A DNA stretch of 64,000 nucleotides from Suillus spraguei. Taxonomy: Eukaryota > Basidiomycota > Agaricomycetes > Boletales > Suillaceae. The translations under genes were made by a program, and so were the position numbers. The DNA lies in NCBI GenBank assembly GCA_016800925.1, contig JABCPU010000215.1:1-64000 (forward strand), read 5' to 3'. Below, in pieces: positions 55,452-64,000 of this stretch; the first letter of the stretch is position 1, and each line of letters opens with the position of its first letter. The notes below the pieces were generated by a model, which was not told where the DNA came from, made no database searches, and worked only from the letters and a program-made list of their open reading frames with translations.

Positions 55452-56189
55452 TTCCTGCGATCGGCTTCTCAGTTATCCTAAATATTATATAGATGAGGTA
55501 TCCTTAGCTCCTGCCAACAACCTGCTGATAACATATTTAATGTACGATATACTTCCAAGAACTTCAGGTCATACCTGGAAGCATTACAACAACCAAATAT
55601 ACAGTGCAAAGTACTTCCGACTGATCAAATACATGCTCAGGGACGCCTACACCACAATCACGAGAGGTTGATGATCAACATCTCGGTGACTTCGAGCTAC
55701 TCCATTCTTGTATATCCAGGCTGCATGAAACCAGTATCAATATGGCAGACTCATTGTCACATTACGACTCCGTGTACCATGAGATTCTAATATATCCTGT
55801 ATTCTATAATGATCCAGTGCTGCTACAATATTTACCGCTTAGATAAGTTTCGACATTCCTGCAATCATCCTTGCAGCTTCTTGTAGTGCGTTCATTCGCG
55901 AGTGTATTGTCAAATCTCTATGCTCATACTCATAGAATATGGCAGTCATATCATTTTGGATGGGTAGGCATTACCTCTCTGCGCGTACAGCAGACACGTG
56001 TTCTATTATCTCTATCTGGACTACATACATATATTATACACATGTTATAAGAACGGAGCATTTGATCCCGCGGAACCTTCTCGCGTCGTCGCCAATGTGC
56101 GCCCTCCACTCAAACCCTACATCAGCCCAGATGTATTAAAAGAAGCTGATCAAGCCCCTCCTTCGGATGCTCTCGAGCAAACTCCTGCT
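55452..56189. other. Intergenic stretch with an orphan coding-like frame
   Basis: Mostly without features. At 56041-56192 a plus-strand frame ends with RPPLKPYISPDVLKEADQAP and LEQTPA, which looks like the end of a protein I cannot name. Its first 32 bases (TTATAAGAACGGAGCATTTG...) match 3232-3263 within the HSPA12-like pseudogene with two differences, so part of it is a shared relic. Confidence 0.35.
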
Positions 56190-57194
56190 TAGTTGGCGGT
56201 GCCCCATCACAATGAACGGGGTTGCGGTAAAACCAACGCAGGATTTGGAACCATCGAGCACAGTGTAGAAGCGCTGAATGAATGGCCAGTGGGCATGTCA
56301 ATGTCGCTAATGATGATATACGGGCATTGTCATCACCACCATTGAACTGGGAGTTGAGAGAACTAGTCCAGATCTGGGCGTTAGGCGTGAGAGTCTCCCT
56401 AGAGTCTCGCCCCTAACACCCGAATCTGGACTCGTTAGGCTGTAGATTTCCTGTACAAAATGGTGAACAATAGGTGCGAGGGCTGACGGAATTGACGTAC
56501 ACTACCGATATCAAAGTCCACGTTCTGTAGGGCACTGCACTGGTAAGAGGAAATAAGAAGAAGACCAGTCACCGGATCCACAGTAACGCTGGTTGCAGCC
56601 TGGTACCTGTCACAAGTATCTATCAAATGCTGATTAAACCATAATTACTCGTTGCGCTCTAAGTACACACCAGAGGCAATGAAAAGAAAGGTAGTCCCAG
56701 TATCGACGATACCAAATCGTCGTGGAGCCGCAGGTGATGCTTTGATCGATACCCCAATAGCCCGATGAGGGGGTGGCGGAGATAGGACTGAAACAAAAAA
56801 ATTACTATCAGTCTGAGGTAGCTTACTTAGTAGTTGTATGCTTTCTCAATGTTGAACTGTGGGGGCACAGGGGCCCCCTAGACTAGATAGTATTGTCCTC
56901 CATAGAGTTACTCTCTCAATAGGACATAAAATTGAATCAAACAAGAAAAAAATGTTGAACTGGTTGTAGAGGGGCTGCCAACGCCAAGTGCTGTGGTGTA
57001 TTCAAAAAAACTGCTTGGCACAGGAATGCTATCAGCACATCGGCCAGGCGTGTTGTAGTCCCTGCGTTATCGTGTTGCAAGAGGTTAATAGTAATATTGG
57101 AGAAGTTTAGCCTCCCGGTGAGGGGGAGGGTGATCGGGGAATTGCGAACTTCAACGGGCGATCCCGTAATTGACAAAGCCAGCTGGGTCATCAC
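56190..57194 (-). pseudogene. Aspartic protease fragment AP3, internally deleted
   Basis: Minus-strand relic of the AP family. The N-terminal part reads LALSITGSPVEVRNSPITL. The sequence before it jumps directly to what lies over 100 bp upstream of the ATG in AP1 (GAAGTCGAATCCTTGCACTC), so the TATA box and the original start are deleted. The first lobe and most of the second are missing or scrambled. After about 56800 it continues with the second catalytic motif, here intact as GIVDTGTTFLFIAS (56690-56715), then YQAATSVTVDP and GLLLISSYQC, and degenerates toward 56190. The retained Asp-Thr-Gly shows what AP1 and AP2 have lost. It is divergent from P450 B. Confidence 0.75.
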
Positions 57195-58654
57195 GAGTGC
57201 AAGGATTCGACTTCAAAATGTGGCAAGAGACTTCATTTCCATATAGATGCTAGCCCATCATGAATACACCTCGGCAGAACGTCAGTTCCATGGTAAGTGA
57301 AGCAAGGGTTTGCTGAGGAGAGCGGTTGTCCACATTGCGACCGTCCCGACTCCCATGATTAGTAGGGAAAGGTTTTGTTAGATTGGCAAACGACACGTCT
57401 ACTTGTAAAATATTCGCCCGTTATGTACGGTCACGTTGATGATAGACCATGCACATGCCCTATGGGTGTGCGAAAATCATGATACAGCATGCTGACGCCA
57501 ATAAGTGGAAGTTGGAAAAGGTCGTGGTCATGGGACGTCAGAATACAGTAGGAGATGGTGCACAGGACGGGTATTAGTGGAGAAACGCATGCGACGTGGT
57601 GAAAAAATACTGGTCAAATTTGGGAGTATTTGATATGGTCTGGTCCGGACCTGTAAAGAGGCTCACTCAGGGGAGCCAAGGTGCTACACCTGCACAATTA
57701 TTATTTGCGCGTCAATGATGGATGTCTTTTGGTATGAGATCTTAGTATTAAGTATTGTATGTCGACGATGTCCGAGTCTGCAATACCTAGCAGCTCGAAT
57801 GATATTCGGGGGTGTTCGAAGTCCTATTGCCTAATAAGGATTTGTGACACGAGTCCTGCTTCACCTTGAAGGTTCTTTCAACCTTGGTCTCACCTGTCAC
57901 GATACCTCTTTTAAACATGAATTGATCATTCGAACATGTGGTCTATCACATATGGAACCTGCCAACTCATTCCCCAGTCATAATCCCAGCTGTGCTGCTG
58001 GAAACTACGACAAAACACTCAACCCACCGAATCAGAATCTAGAATATGTCATACCATCATTTCCGTCATTTACTTACGCCGCTTCTTCCAGAAGAATTGC
58101 ACTCCAAAGATACCTTCAGTCGCTCTGCGAGTCGCAGAGTCCCGCCGGATATGAAACCAGTCAGACAGAACGACAAATTGAACTTTTATGCTGGCCAAAA
58201 AGGTTGTACATGTGCTCTCTTTTGGCTTCTCTTAATGGTTAAGTGCTACTAGGTGCGAGCGAGCTATCCAGTAACATATGGCGAGCTACATCCAATCCTT
58301 TGGGTTTCTTCCGTCAGCTGTATTATAACTGCTCATCCTGTGCATTTCTGATATCGTTTCTCGGTTCTGCACCTGAACTTGGCATAACAGGAGTATTTTT
58401 ACCTTCTAAACTAGAGAAAGGTTTTCGAGCCAAATTACGCAGGTGGCGATTCTTTGCCAGTAGAGTTGTCGCTCAATAATTACTCCTATTATGTGTATAC
58501 GAAGGACTAACGGTCCGTGGAGACGTGGCACTTATGGACCAAGAATATGAATTTTGAAGTATGCTGGTCAACTGGATTTACATAAAGTTGGTCTGTCCCT
58601 CAACATAGTTAATATTGCCTTGAGACTAACCCTCAAATTGAGAAGCTACTTATG
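57195..58654. other. Intergenic region between AP3 and P450 B
   Basis: About 1.5 kb between the two divergent genes, the counterpart of 45438-46109 but twice as long. An open frame at 57844-58242 has no domain and is not supported. No LTR or TIR ends were recognised, so the source of the extra length is unknown. Confidence 0.45.
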
Positions 58655-60874
58655 ATGAGTTCTCTGCAATCCTTCCTTACACTCTTCCCATCCGTCAAGT
58701 TGCCACTGCTCGACCTGTCCATTTCGGACAATGTACCGTTTATTGTCGGTGTCATGATTTGTCTTGGCGTGATAGGCGTGATAGGCGTGATTGTTCTTCC
58801 TCAATCGAAGAACGGGCACCCTCTCCCACCTTCCCCTTTCACTTTGAGGCCTTGGGGGCACTTCCTCCCAACTCGCAAGTAAATTTTCGCATGCAACACG
58901 TTGTCTGTTAATACTCACAGTGTATTTTGCTGATTAGATCATTTCTTACTATAGCAGCTTGGATTCACGAGCACGGTCCTTTGATCACTCTTCGGTCGGG
59001 ACTCGGGAAAGCCGTGGTCATTGGCCGTTACAAAGTTAGTTCCTCGATGTCGCGTTATCATTTCCAAGGCTCATTCTGTTGCAGGCTGCTATTGATATTA
59101 TGGAGAATCAAGGTGGAACTCTCGCTGACCGTCCTCGCATGATTGCTGCTGGAGAATTATTCAACGGCGGACTGAGCATTGCCTACACGCCATTTGGGGA
59201 CAGGTTTCGTCGGATGCGTAGGTTAGCAATCTGCAATACGTCTATCAATTTTCTGTTGAACTTTTTGCAGAGCCCTTCATACGCACTTCCAGCCTAAAGC
59301 AGCTGATACTTATCAGCCCCTGCAGATGTTAAACGTGAAGAATCTGATTTTCGATATCCTCGATGATCCTCACAACTTCCAGAACCATGTGATAAGGTAT
59401 GCGCTTGTAGTTACGACTGTACACTGCTTACAGGCATTTTTCAAGTTATACTGCGACGGTAATTACAAAAGTCACCTACGGGGATAGTGTGCCCACATCT
59501 GCGACTGATCCCCAAGTCGTTGAGATGCGCCAACTCAGGAAGTTAATTGACGGAGCCTTGCGCCCTGATGCTTTCTACTTTGTGGACTGGATCCCGTGGC
59601 TTAAGTACATTCCATGGTATGGTCGAGAGTTGAAACGGGGGTTTGAGAGGAGTAAGCGGCTTAACATTGGTCAGATGAACGAGTAAAAGAGAAAATGGTA
59701 TGCTTTGCCTTAACGATCTTCACATGAAATTTTAAATGATTCACAGCAAAGCGATATGAACATCGGCCCTTCGTTCACGAAATATATGCTAGAAAATGGT
59801 GATCACCATGGCTTGTCAGAAGATGAGACGGCTTTTCTCGGCGGTGCCTTGTTTAGGGCTGGATCCAACACAGTGAGGTGTTTTTGTTGTCCAAAGACAA
59901 GCATGTAGCTGAATCTAGGGGTCAGACTGCCTCGGTGATATGCACAATACTCATGGCAGCCGCATGTTTCCCCGATGAGCAAGTTAAAGTTCAGGCCGAG
60001 CTCGACGCGGTCATCGGATGGCATCAAGGTAGCTCGATTTCCTATTGTAGTTCTGCAAAATTCAATAATTTCTGTGCTCAAGTGCCGACATTCGCCGATC
60101 AACAATCCCTTACTCGCTTGCATGCCTTCATCTCTGAGGCTGTGAGATGGAGACCAGTTGCTCCCAATGGTTAGTATAATTCTTGTGGTTCTGTACCTAC
60201 AGTTTCTGACAGTTACTATAGGATTCCCCCACCGAACAACCAAAGACGTAATTTGGGCAAGTGATCCTTGAACAGCTTACATGTGTGGCTGATGATCCGA
60301 CACCAGGAAAACCACTGTATTCCAGCTGGGACTACTGTATTCGGTAACCACTGGTAAGCTTCAAGTTTCGAGTTTAAACACAAAAGACCTAACGGTCACT
60401 ACCTTAGGGCCATCTGTCGAGATCCAGAAGTCTACCCTGAGCCTGAAGCATTCAAGCCACAACGCTGGGTAAACGACCAAGGTGTCCTGAGAGACGATTT
60501 GACTAATTTCCTCTACGGGTTTGGTCGGCGGTAAGCATCATCTTCCGACTACTCGTTCGTTGCATGAAATCCCTTGCAGTGTGTGCCCCGGTCAACATGT
60601 CGCGAACAGGTAAACCTATCATTCTACGGGCATGGTCTTTGGGGCTCATTTCAATTGGTACAGAACGGTGTTCATAAGCGCAGTCCTGATTCTTTGGGCC
60701 TTCCAGCTCACTCTGGATCCTGAACAGCCGCTGGATGACACAGGATTCATGAATACAGAGAAAGCCCACCGGTCGCTTACATACCGGCCGTGCACCATCA
60801 AGTTCAAGGCGAGGATTCCGGAAACAGAGCTTAGGCAGATGATGCAGAATTATCCTGAGGTCGTGAGAGCGTAG
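58655..60874 (+). pseudogene. Cytochrome P450 B, frameshifted paralogue of P450 A
   Basis: Same exon order as P450 A: N-terminal anchor (FIVGVMICLGVIGVIGVIVL), GPLITLRSGLGKAVVIGRYK, IDIMENQGGTLADRPRMIAA, KVTYGDSVPTSATDP, RPDAFYFVDWIPWLKYIPWY, K-helix ISEAVRWRP (E-x-x-R), haem loop GFGRRVCPGQH (about 60520-60600), and the C-terminus ending YPEVVRA. The GC donor of one intron is conserved (GCAAGT, 60257-60262). Compared with A it has lost one base near 59680, which brings a stop right after IGQMNE. The I-helix reads AGSNT where A has AGSDT, so the conserved acidic residue is also gone. Both point to loss of function. AP3 lies upstream on the other strand. Confidence 0.82.
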
Positions 60875-61887
60875 GGATCGATCACCACTAGAAAGGAAAT
60901 GTTCGAACCACCCCATCGCCATGCCTCGCCCATGACCAGCAGGAAATCGCGTAAGTTGTTACGGTTGCGGATCATGTATTATAGCTGTCGACTGTGCGTT
61001 ATCTTTATCAGGATACCCTGCACAGTTCCATTATCGTTATCGTTCTCATGCTAGTTCACTTCAAGCAAATCGGCGAGCACTTGACCGCACTATCGCAAGC
61101 CAGCAGTAACATACATAATGAGTTGCCTCCATCGTTCTTTGGGGCCCATAAACATCTAAAGACACGATCCAAAGATACTACACCCAAATTCAGCCCGAAT
61201 TTCTAGGCTTAGAAATAACCGTACGACCGTATCACGAAACACAATAATAGTTTGCGAGGTGAGGAACAGTCAGACGTATTACGCGAGTTCTGTTATCAGT
61301 GGGACCTTATCGAATTCTCCAAACCTTACACAGACAAAGTCCGAACACCCTCACCGCATTCACAAAAAAAGACCCCAGACTATGTTTGCTTTCGTTTGCT
61401 TAAAAATATATATTCATCAATAACATTACTCCATGCCAGGATACAAATGATACGATGTCCGAAGACTGATTACCATATCAACAATGAGAGCGGCAATGGG
61501 AGCAGTACTATGAAGTTAAAGGAAAGACATCAATGACAATGACAACGAGAGAGCATGCCGGAAGTAAGGACATTTAGATGAGACAACACTCACTTTGAAA
61601 ATGTGATGAAGAAAATATTGAACCAACAAACAAAGGAGTAACGGAAGGGGAGGGTGCGGGGAGTAAGAATATCGATATCTTGAGGCCGTTACAATAATAT
61701 TATATCTCGATAATGGCTACAGCATTTATTAAACTGAAGCGAACATGTGGAGCAGAGTCTGGGGTCATTTCGTCGTGAATGCGGCGTGTTCGAACTTTGT
61801 CTATGCAGGGTTTGGAGCCGAGAAACTCGAACGAACCGAGTAAGATTCAACTGAGGGATGCTATCACCTGCTGCCACAACAAAGACG
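60875..61887. other. Intergenic stretch
   Basis: About 1 kb, no supported gene. Short frames here have no domain. Tracts of AAC/ACA and GGAG repeats near 61550-61650 are simple sequence. Confidence 0.45.
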
Positions 61888-61888
61888 C

Positions 61889-61896
61889 ATAAAAGG
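61889..61896 (+). promoter_or_regulatory. TATA box of the small cysteine-rich gene
   Basis: ATAAAAGG, 60 bp before the ATG at 61956; between them a CT-rich stretch and CACA, typical of fungal transcription start regions. Confidence 0.5.
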
Positions 61897-61955
61897 TGGA
61901 GCAATTTCATTCTCTTCACATAAACATTTCAACCTGCCGACTCTCTTCCAACACA

Positions 61956-62171
61956 ATGCACGCTTCTGGCTGTACTACCCTTTGCATGTTCTCAAAGATA
62001 TCCGACCAGTCGTCATCATATAGCGACTCCCATCAATGCACGCGCAACTCTCATATTCCCGTATCAATGCGCACTTCATCTGATGATGACTCTTGCATCA
62101 ATTTCAGTGGAGTTCAATGTTGCCACTGTGGCTGGCGCGGATCTCACTCGGATACCTGTCCCTTCCGCTGA
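61956..62171 (+). CDS. Small cysteine-rich protein with C-terminal zinc-ribbon-like motif
   Basis: An intron-less frame of 71 residues. The N-terminal two thirds are Ser/Cys-rich with an acidic patch (TSSDDDS). The last 17 residues, QCCHCGWRGSHSDTCPF plus Arg, form C-X2-C-X5-H-X3-C, a pattern able to bind zinc. Short fungal proteins ending in a CGWRGxH...CPF motif occur in Agaricomycetes as I recall, with no known role; I cannot verify this here. ATG chosen because it follows a TATA box by 60 bp and opens the frame. It is too short to be certain; a T-run and AT-rich sequence follow the stop. Cellular location is unknown. Confidence 0.5.
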   Translation: MHASGCTTLCMFSKISDQSSSYSDSHQCTRNSHIPVSMRTSSDDDSCINFSGVQCCHCGWRGSHSDTCPFR

Positions 62172-63810
62172 CAATGATCACGTGTTTTTTTTTTTGCTTT
62201 GTTGCTCGTAAGTCCTCTTTCCTATTGTTTCAGCATCATCCAGTGTCTCATTGTCTCATCTTGGATTGTCATCGATCACTCATCCATACCGTCATTCAAC
62301 TCGTCGATCGCATCTGTTTTCTCGTATCGTATCAACATACATCCCCCCAATAACATAACATTAGTCATCGATGTCTCATCGTAGTTGTAAGATCAAGGAG
62401 GAAGGTGGTGGTTGTGCAGACTCGCTATGGATTCCTTGGGGCAGCATGTCAATTTAGCTTCATAATTTTTCCATCTGCCTTGTGTGTATGACTGATCGTG
62501 CTATTGCCATCATCATTTACCAGATTGTTTACCGTACTGAAACGCCAGTAACAAGTCTCAGAGATGCTTGTTGTTCCGCTGGCAAGTGTAGGGAAGAGAA
62601 AGGTGTTAGATTCGGACAAGATTTCTTCTCTAAATCTTGTCCAAATCTAAATTCTTCTCCCAGTTCATACGTAATGATACCGCTCACTCAGTGACAATCT
62701 ATTACGACCCTCGCCAATATACCGTCGTTCTTCACGAGTAGGCCAGGAAAATAATAACATATATTTATTCTTGTTTACTCGGTGAACAAGCTATTGTTCT
62801 CTGAAAGGTACCCGCTTCCACTCTTGGCTTCAACAAACTTGAGTGGATCAGTCACGACACTCGTCTCTTCTCTAAAGGTCAAATATGACCATGTGATGAT
62901 CGATAGCAGAACTATTCTGACATTCCACGCTTAGTATATTTGTTAGATATATATTCTCCTACTTTCCCCACCAGTTCACTGATGCAAAAAAGAGCTCACG
63001 CTGCCCCTCCTCCATCTCGCATGTACTAGACCATTCTGACGTTGGGTTACTACTATCTCTTCGTCATCCGACTTTTTGTGCTCATTAGCAACGACCAAAC
63101 TGAAGCGCACATTAGGCCGCAGTCCATGCATCGCATCTTCAGTAATACCATTGAGCAGGTACAAACCATCGAGTGCGACGCTGATAGCAAGAACAAGGAG
63201 GGCCGATGATCTATTTTGATAGAGCGGCGGGGTCGCCAACGAGTGTTATTCAACTGATGTAGACAGTACATGACTGAGCCTCCCATATGGGCGCAGTCCG
63301 ACCTCGATGGGCCTTGTAATCCACTGGATGTATGTTTCTCTTATATATCTATTTACCTCGCGTTTGACTCGAGTGTCCCCTTGCAGTTCTCTGCTACGTT
63401 GTCCCTACCTCGTCTGTTGCATACAAATAGGGACTTTCATCACATTTCAACTTACGTTTTTAGTCTCGGTCTACACTAGCCACTGCCCAGTTCGTTCGCT
63501 CAACCTAATTCTTTGGTATATCGATACGTGCCTTGAAACTGATTCCCTGAAATATCCCTGATTGCGATTGCGATGATAGTTCGAGTAAAGCAGGGTCGAG
63601 TCCATAAGTGCTAAGTTGAGCCTAGGTGAAGGACACAGGAGGGCTGAGTACAGTGCTGCCATTAGCAGAGCAATGTTTCCAGCGGTCCCTCTTATGTTCA
63701 GTCCGAAGATTTCGCTTATCTCGTTGCAGTTCATAGCTTGACCTTCTAGATCTGCAGACGCGTTCCGAATTCATGATATATAGTCATGCATTTCCCAGTA
63801 CAAAAGACAC
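62172..63810. other. Intergenic stretch before delta-COP
   Basis: Apart from the hairpin at 62606-62650 I see no feature. Frames at 63053-63286 and 63471-63734 lack domains. The part near 63700-63810 is presumably the 3' UTR of the delta-COP gene. Confidence 0.45.
62606..62650. repeat. Perfect-looking hairpin
   Basis: Arms of 19 bases, TTAGATTCGGACAAGATTT and AAATCTTGTCCAAATCTAA, with one mismatch and a 7-base loop (CTTCTCT). Confidence 0.8.
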
Positions 63811-64000
63811 TCAAATAACAAGATAATCACCCGTTGTGACAACAGCATCCACAGAGAACATCGGGTCCTCACCACCATCTACTTTCGAAACAGCATCCAC
63901 CCCAATGCCAGCGATACTCCCCCGACCTACAAATGACACGCGCACGGGGAAGAACATGCTTGCGTCGTCGCCGCCGACAGTGAACTCGAGTGTGCCGCTG
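63811..64000 (-). CDS. RET2: Coatomer subunit delta (delta-COP), 3' end
   Basis: The last 62 codons of the protein, continuing beyond the window. SGTLEFTVGGDDASMFFPVR, then VSFVGRGSIAGIGVDAVSKV and EDPMFSVDAVV, ending GDYLVI before TGA (63811-63813). This matches the C-terminal mu-homology domain of delta-COP, where human ARCN1 has TLEF, FFPVQVSF and a terminal DKYEI. Delta-COP belongs to the F-subcomplex of the COPI coat, which returns cargo from Golgi to ER. An essential housekeeping gene, so it marks the edge of the repeat-rich region. No frame break seen. Confidence 0.9.
   Translation of the reverse strand, partial: SGTLEFTVGGDDASMFFPVRVSFVGRGSIAGIGVDAVSKVDGGEDPMFSVDAVVTTGDYLVI

Noticed and set aside
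56041..56192. A plus-strand gene end (RPPLKPYISPDVLKEADQAP)
   Set aside because: Coding-like, but without upstream exons. Its start matches part of the HSPA12-like pseudogene, so it is only noted in the intergenic entry.
56385..56440. A small hairpin in AP3 (GGGCGTTAGGCG ... CCCCTAACACCC)
   Set aside because: An imperfect local inverted duplication inside a pseudogene; no sign of a function.
57844..58242. A 132-codon open frame between AP3 and P450 B
   Set aside because: No recognisable motif, overlapped by another frame, and absent from the corresponding P450 A/AP2 interval.
43297..60874. A secondary-metabolite gene cluster (two P450s and a flavin monooxygenase)
   Set aside because: No backbone enzyme (PKS, NRPS, terpene cyclase, prenyltransferase) is visible, one P450 is broken, and the P450s are a simple duplication.

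Overview
The window is nuclear DNA of a basidiomycete fungus, almost certainly an Agaricomycete. This rests on short (about 45-70 bp) GT-AG introns, a KDZ transposon, F-box proteins of the mushroom type, an HSPA12-like Hsp70 homologue, an NTF2-plus-FMO monooxygenase, class A1 pepsin-like genes with the Agaricomycete exon layout, and P450s. Polyporales is possible but unproven. The region is repeat-rich and partly decayed: at least half the length is mobile DNA, and many host genes carry small frameshifts.

Layout. 1-9.3 kb: a partial exon of an unknown gene, a decayed F-box gene, an antisense decayed HSPA12-like gene and a decayed ATG22-like transporter. 9.57-17.76 kb: an 8.2 kb KDZ DNA transposon with about 810 bp terminal inverted repeats, a candidate 6 bp target duplication, a frameshifted transposase, a second gene of unknown function and two families of internal repeats. 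18.4-25 kb: a probable solo LTR, a Tad-type LINE fragment, a tandem array of tRNA-like units, and two related LTR-like insertions with 4 bp target duplications (one inside the LINE, one inside the array). 25.0-33.1 kb: a Gypsy chromovirus on the minus strand with gag, pol, chromodomain and an extra 3' reading frame, nested in an inverted LTR of the same family. 33.7-35.8 kb: a small solo LTR and a broken aspartic-protease homologue (AP1). 36.75-43.08 kb: an almost complete Tad-type LINE with a 13 bp target duplication. 43.3-47.6 kb: a divergent pair, P450 A (minus) and aspartic-protease homologue AP2 (plus), both apparently open. 48.0-55.5 kb: an F-box/LRR gene, a second copy of the small solo LTR, a small two-exon gene and a flavin monooxygenase. 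56.2-60.9 kb: a second divergent pair in the opposite orientation, AP3 (minus, deleted) and P450 B (plus, frameshifted). 61.9-64.0 kb: a small cysteine-rich gene and the 3' end of the delta-COP coatomer gene.

Best candidates for something new: (1) AP2, an intact gene of the pepsin fold in which both catalytic Asp-Thr-Gly motifs are lost; (2) the inverted duplication of the divergent P450/aspartic-protease pair; (3) the tandem tRNA-Leu-like units, each with A-box, B-box and T-run; (4) the KDZ element whose long TIRs overlap the start of its own transposase and which carries a second gene and a central palindromic repeat; (5) the extra zinc-knuckle ORF of the Gypsy element. Many frameshifts lie in homopolymers or dinucleotide runs, so part of the apparent decay may be assembly error.
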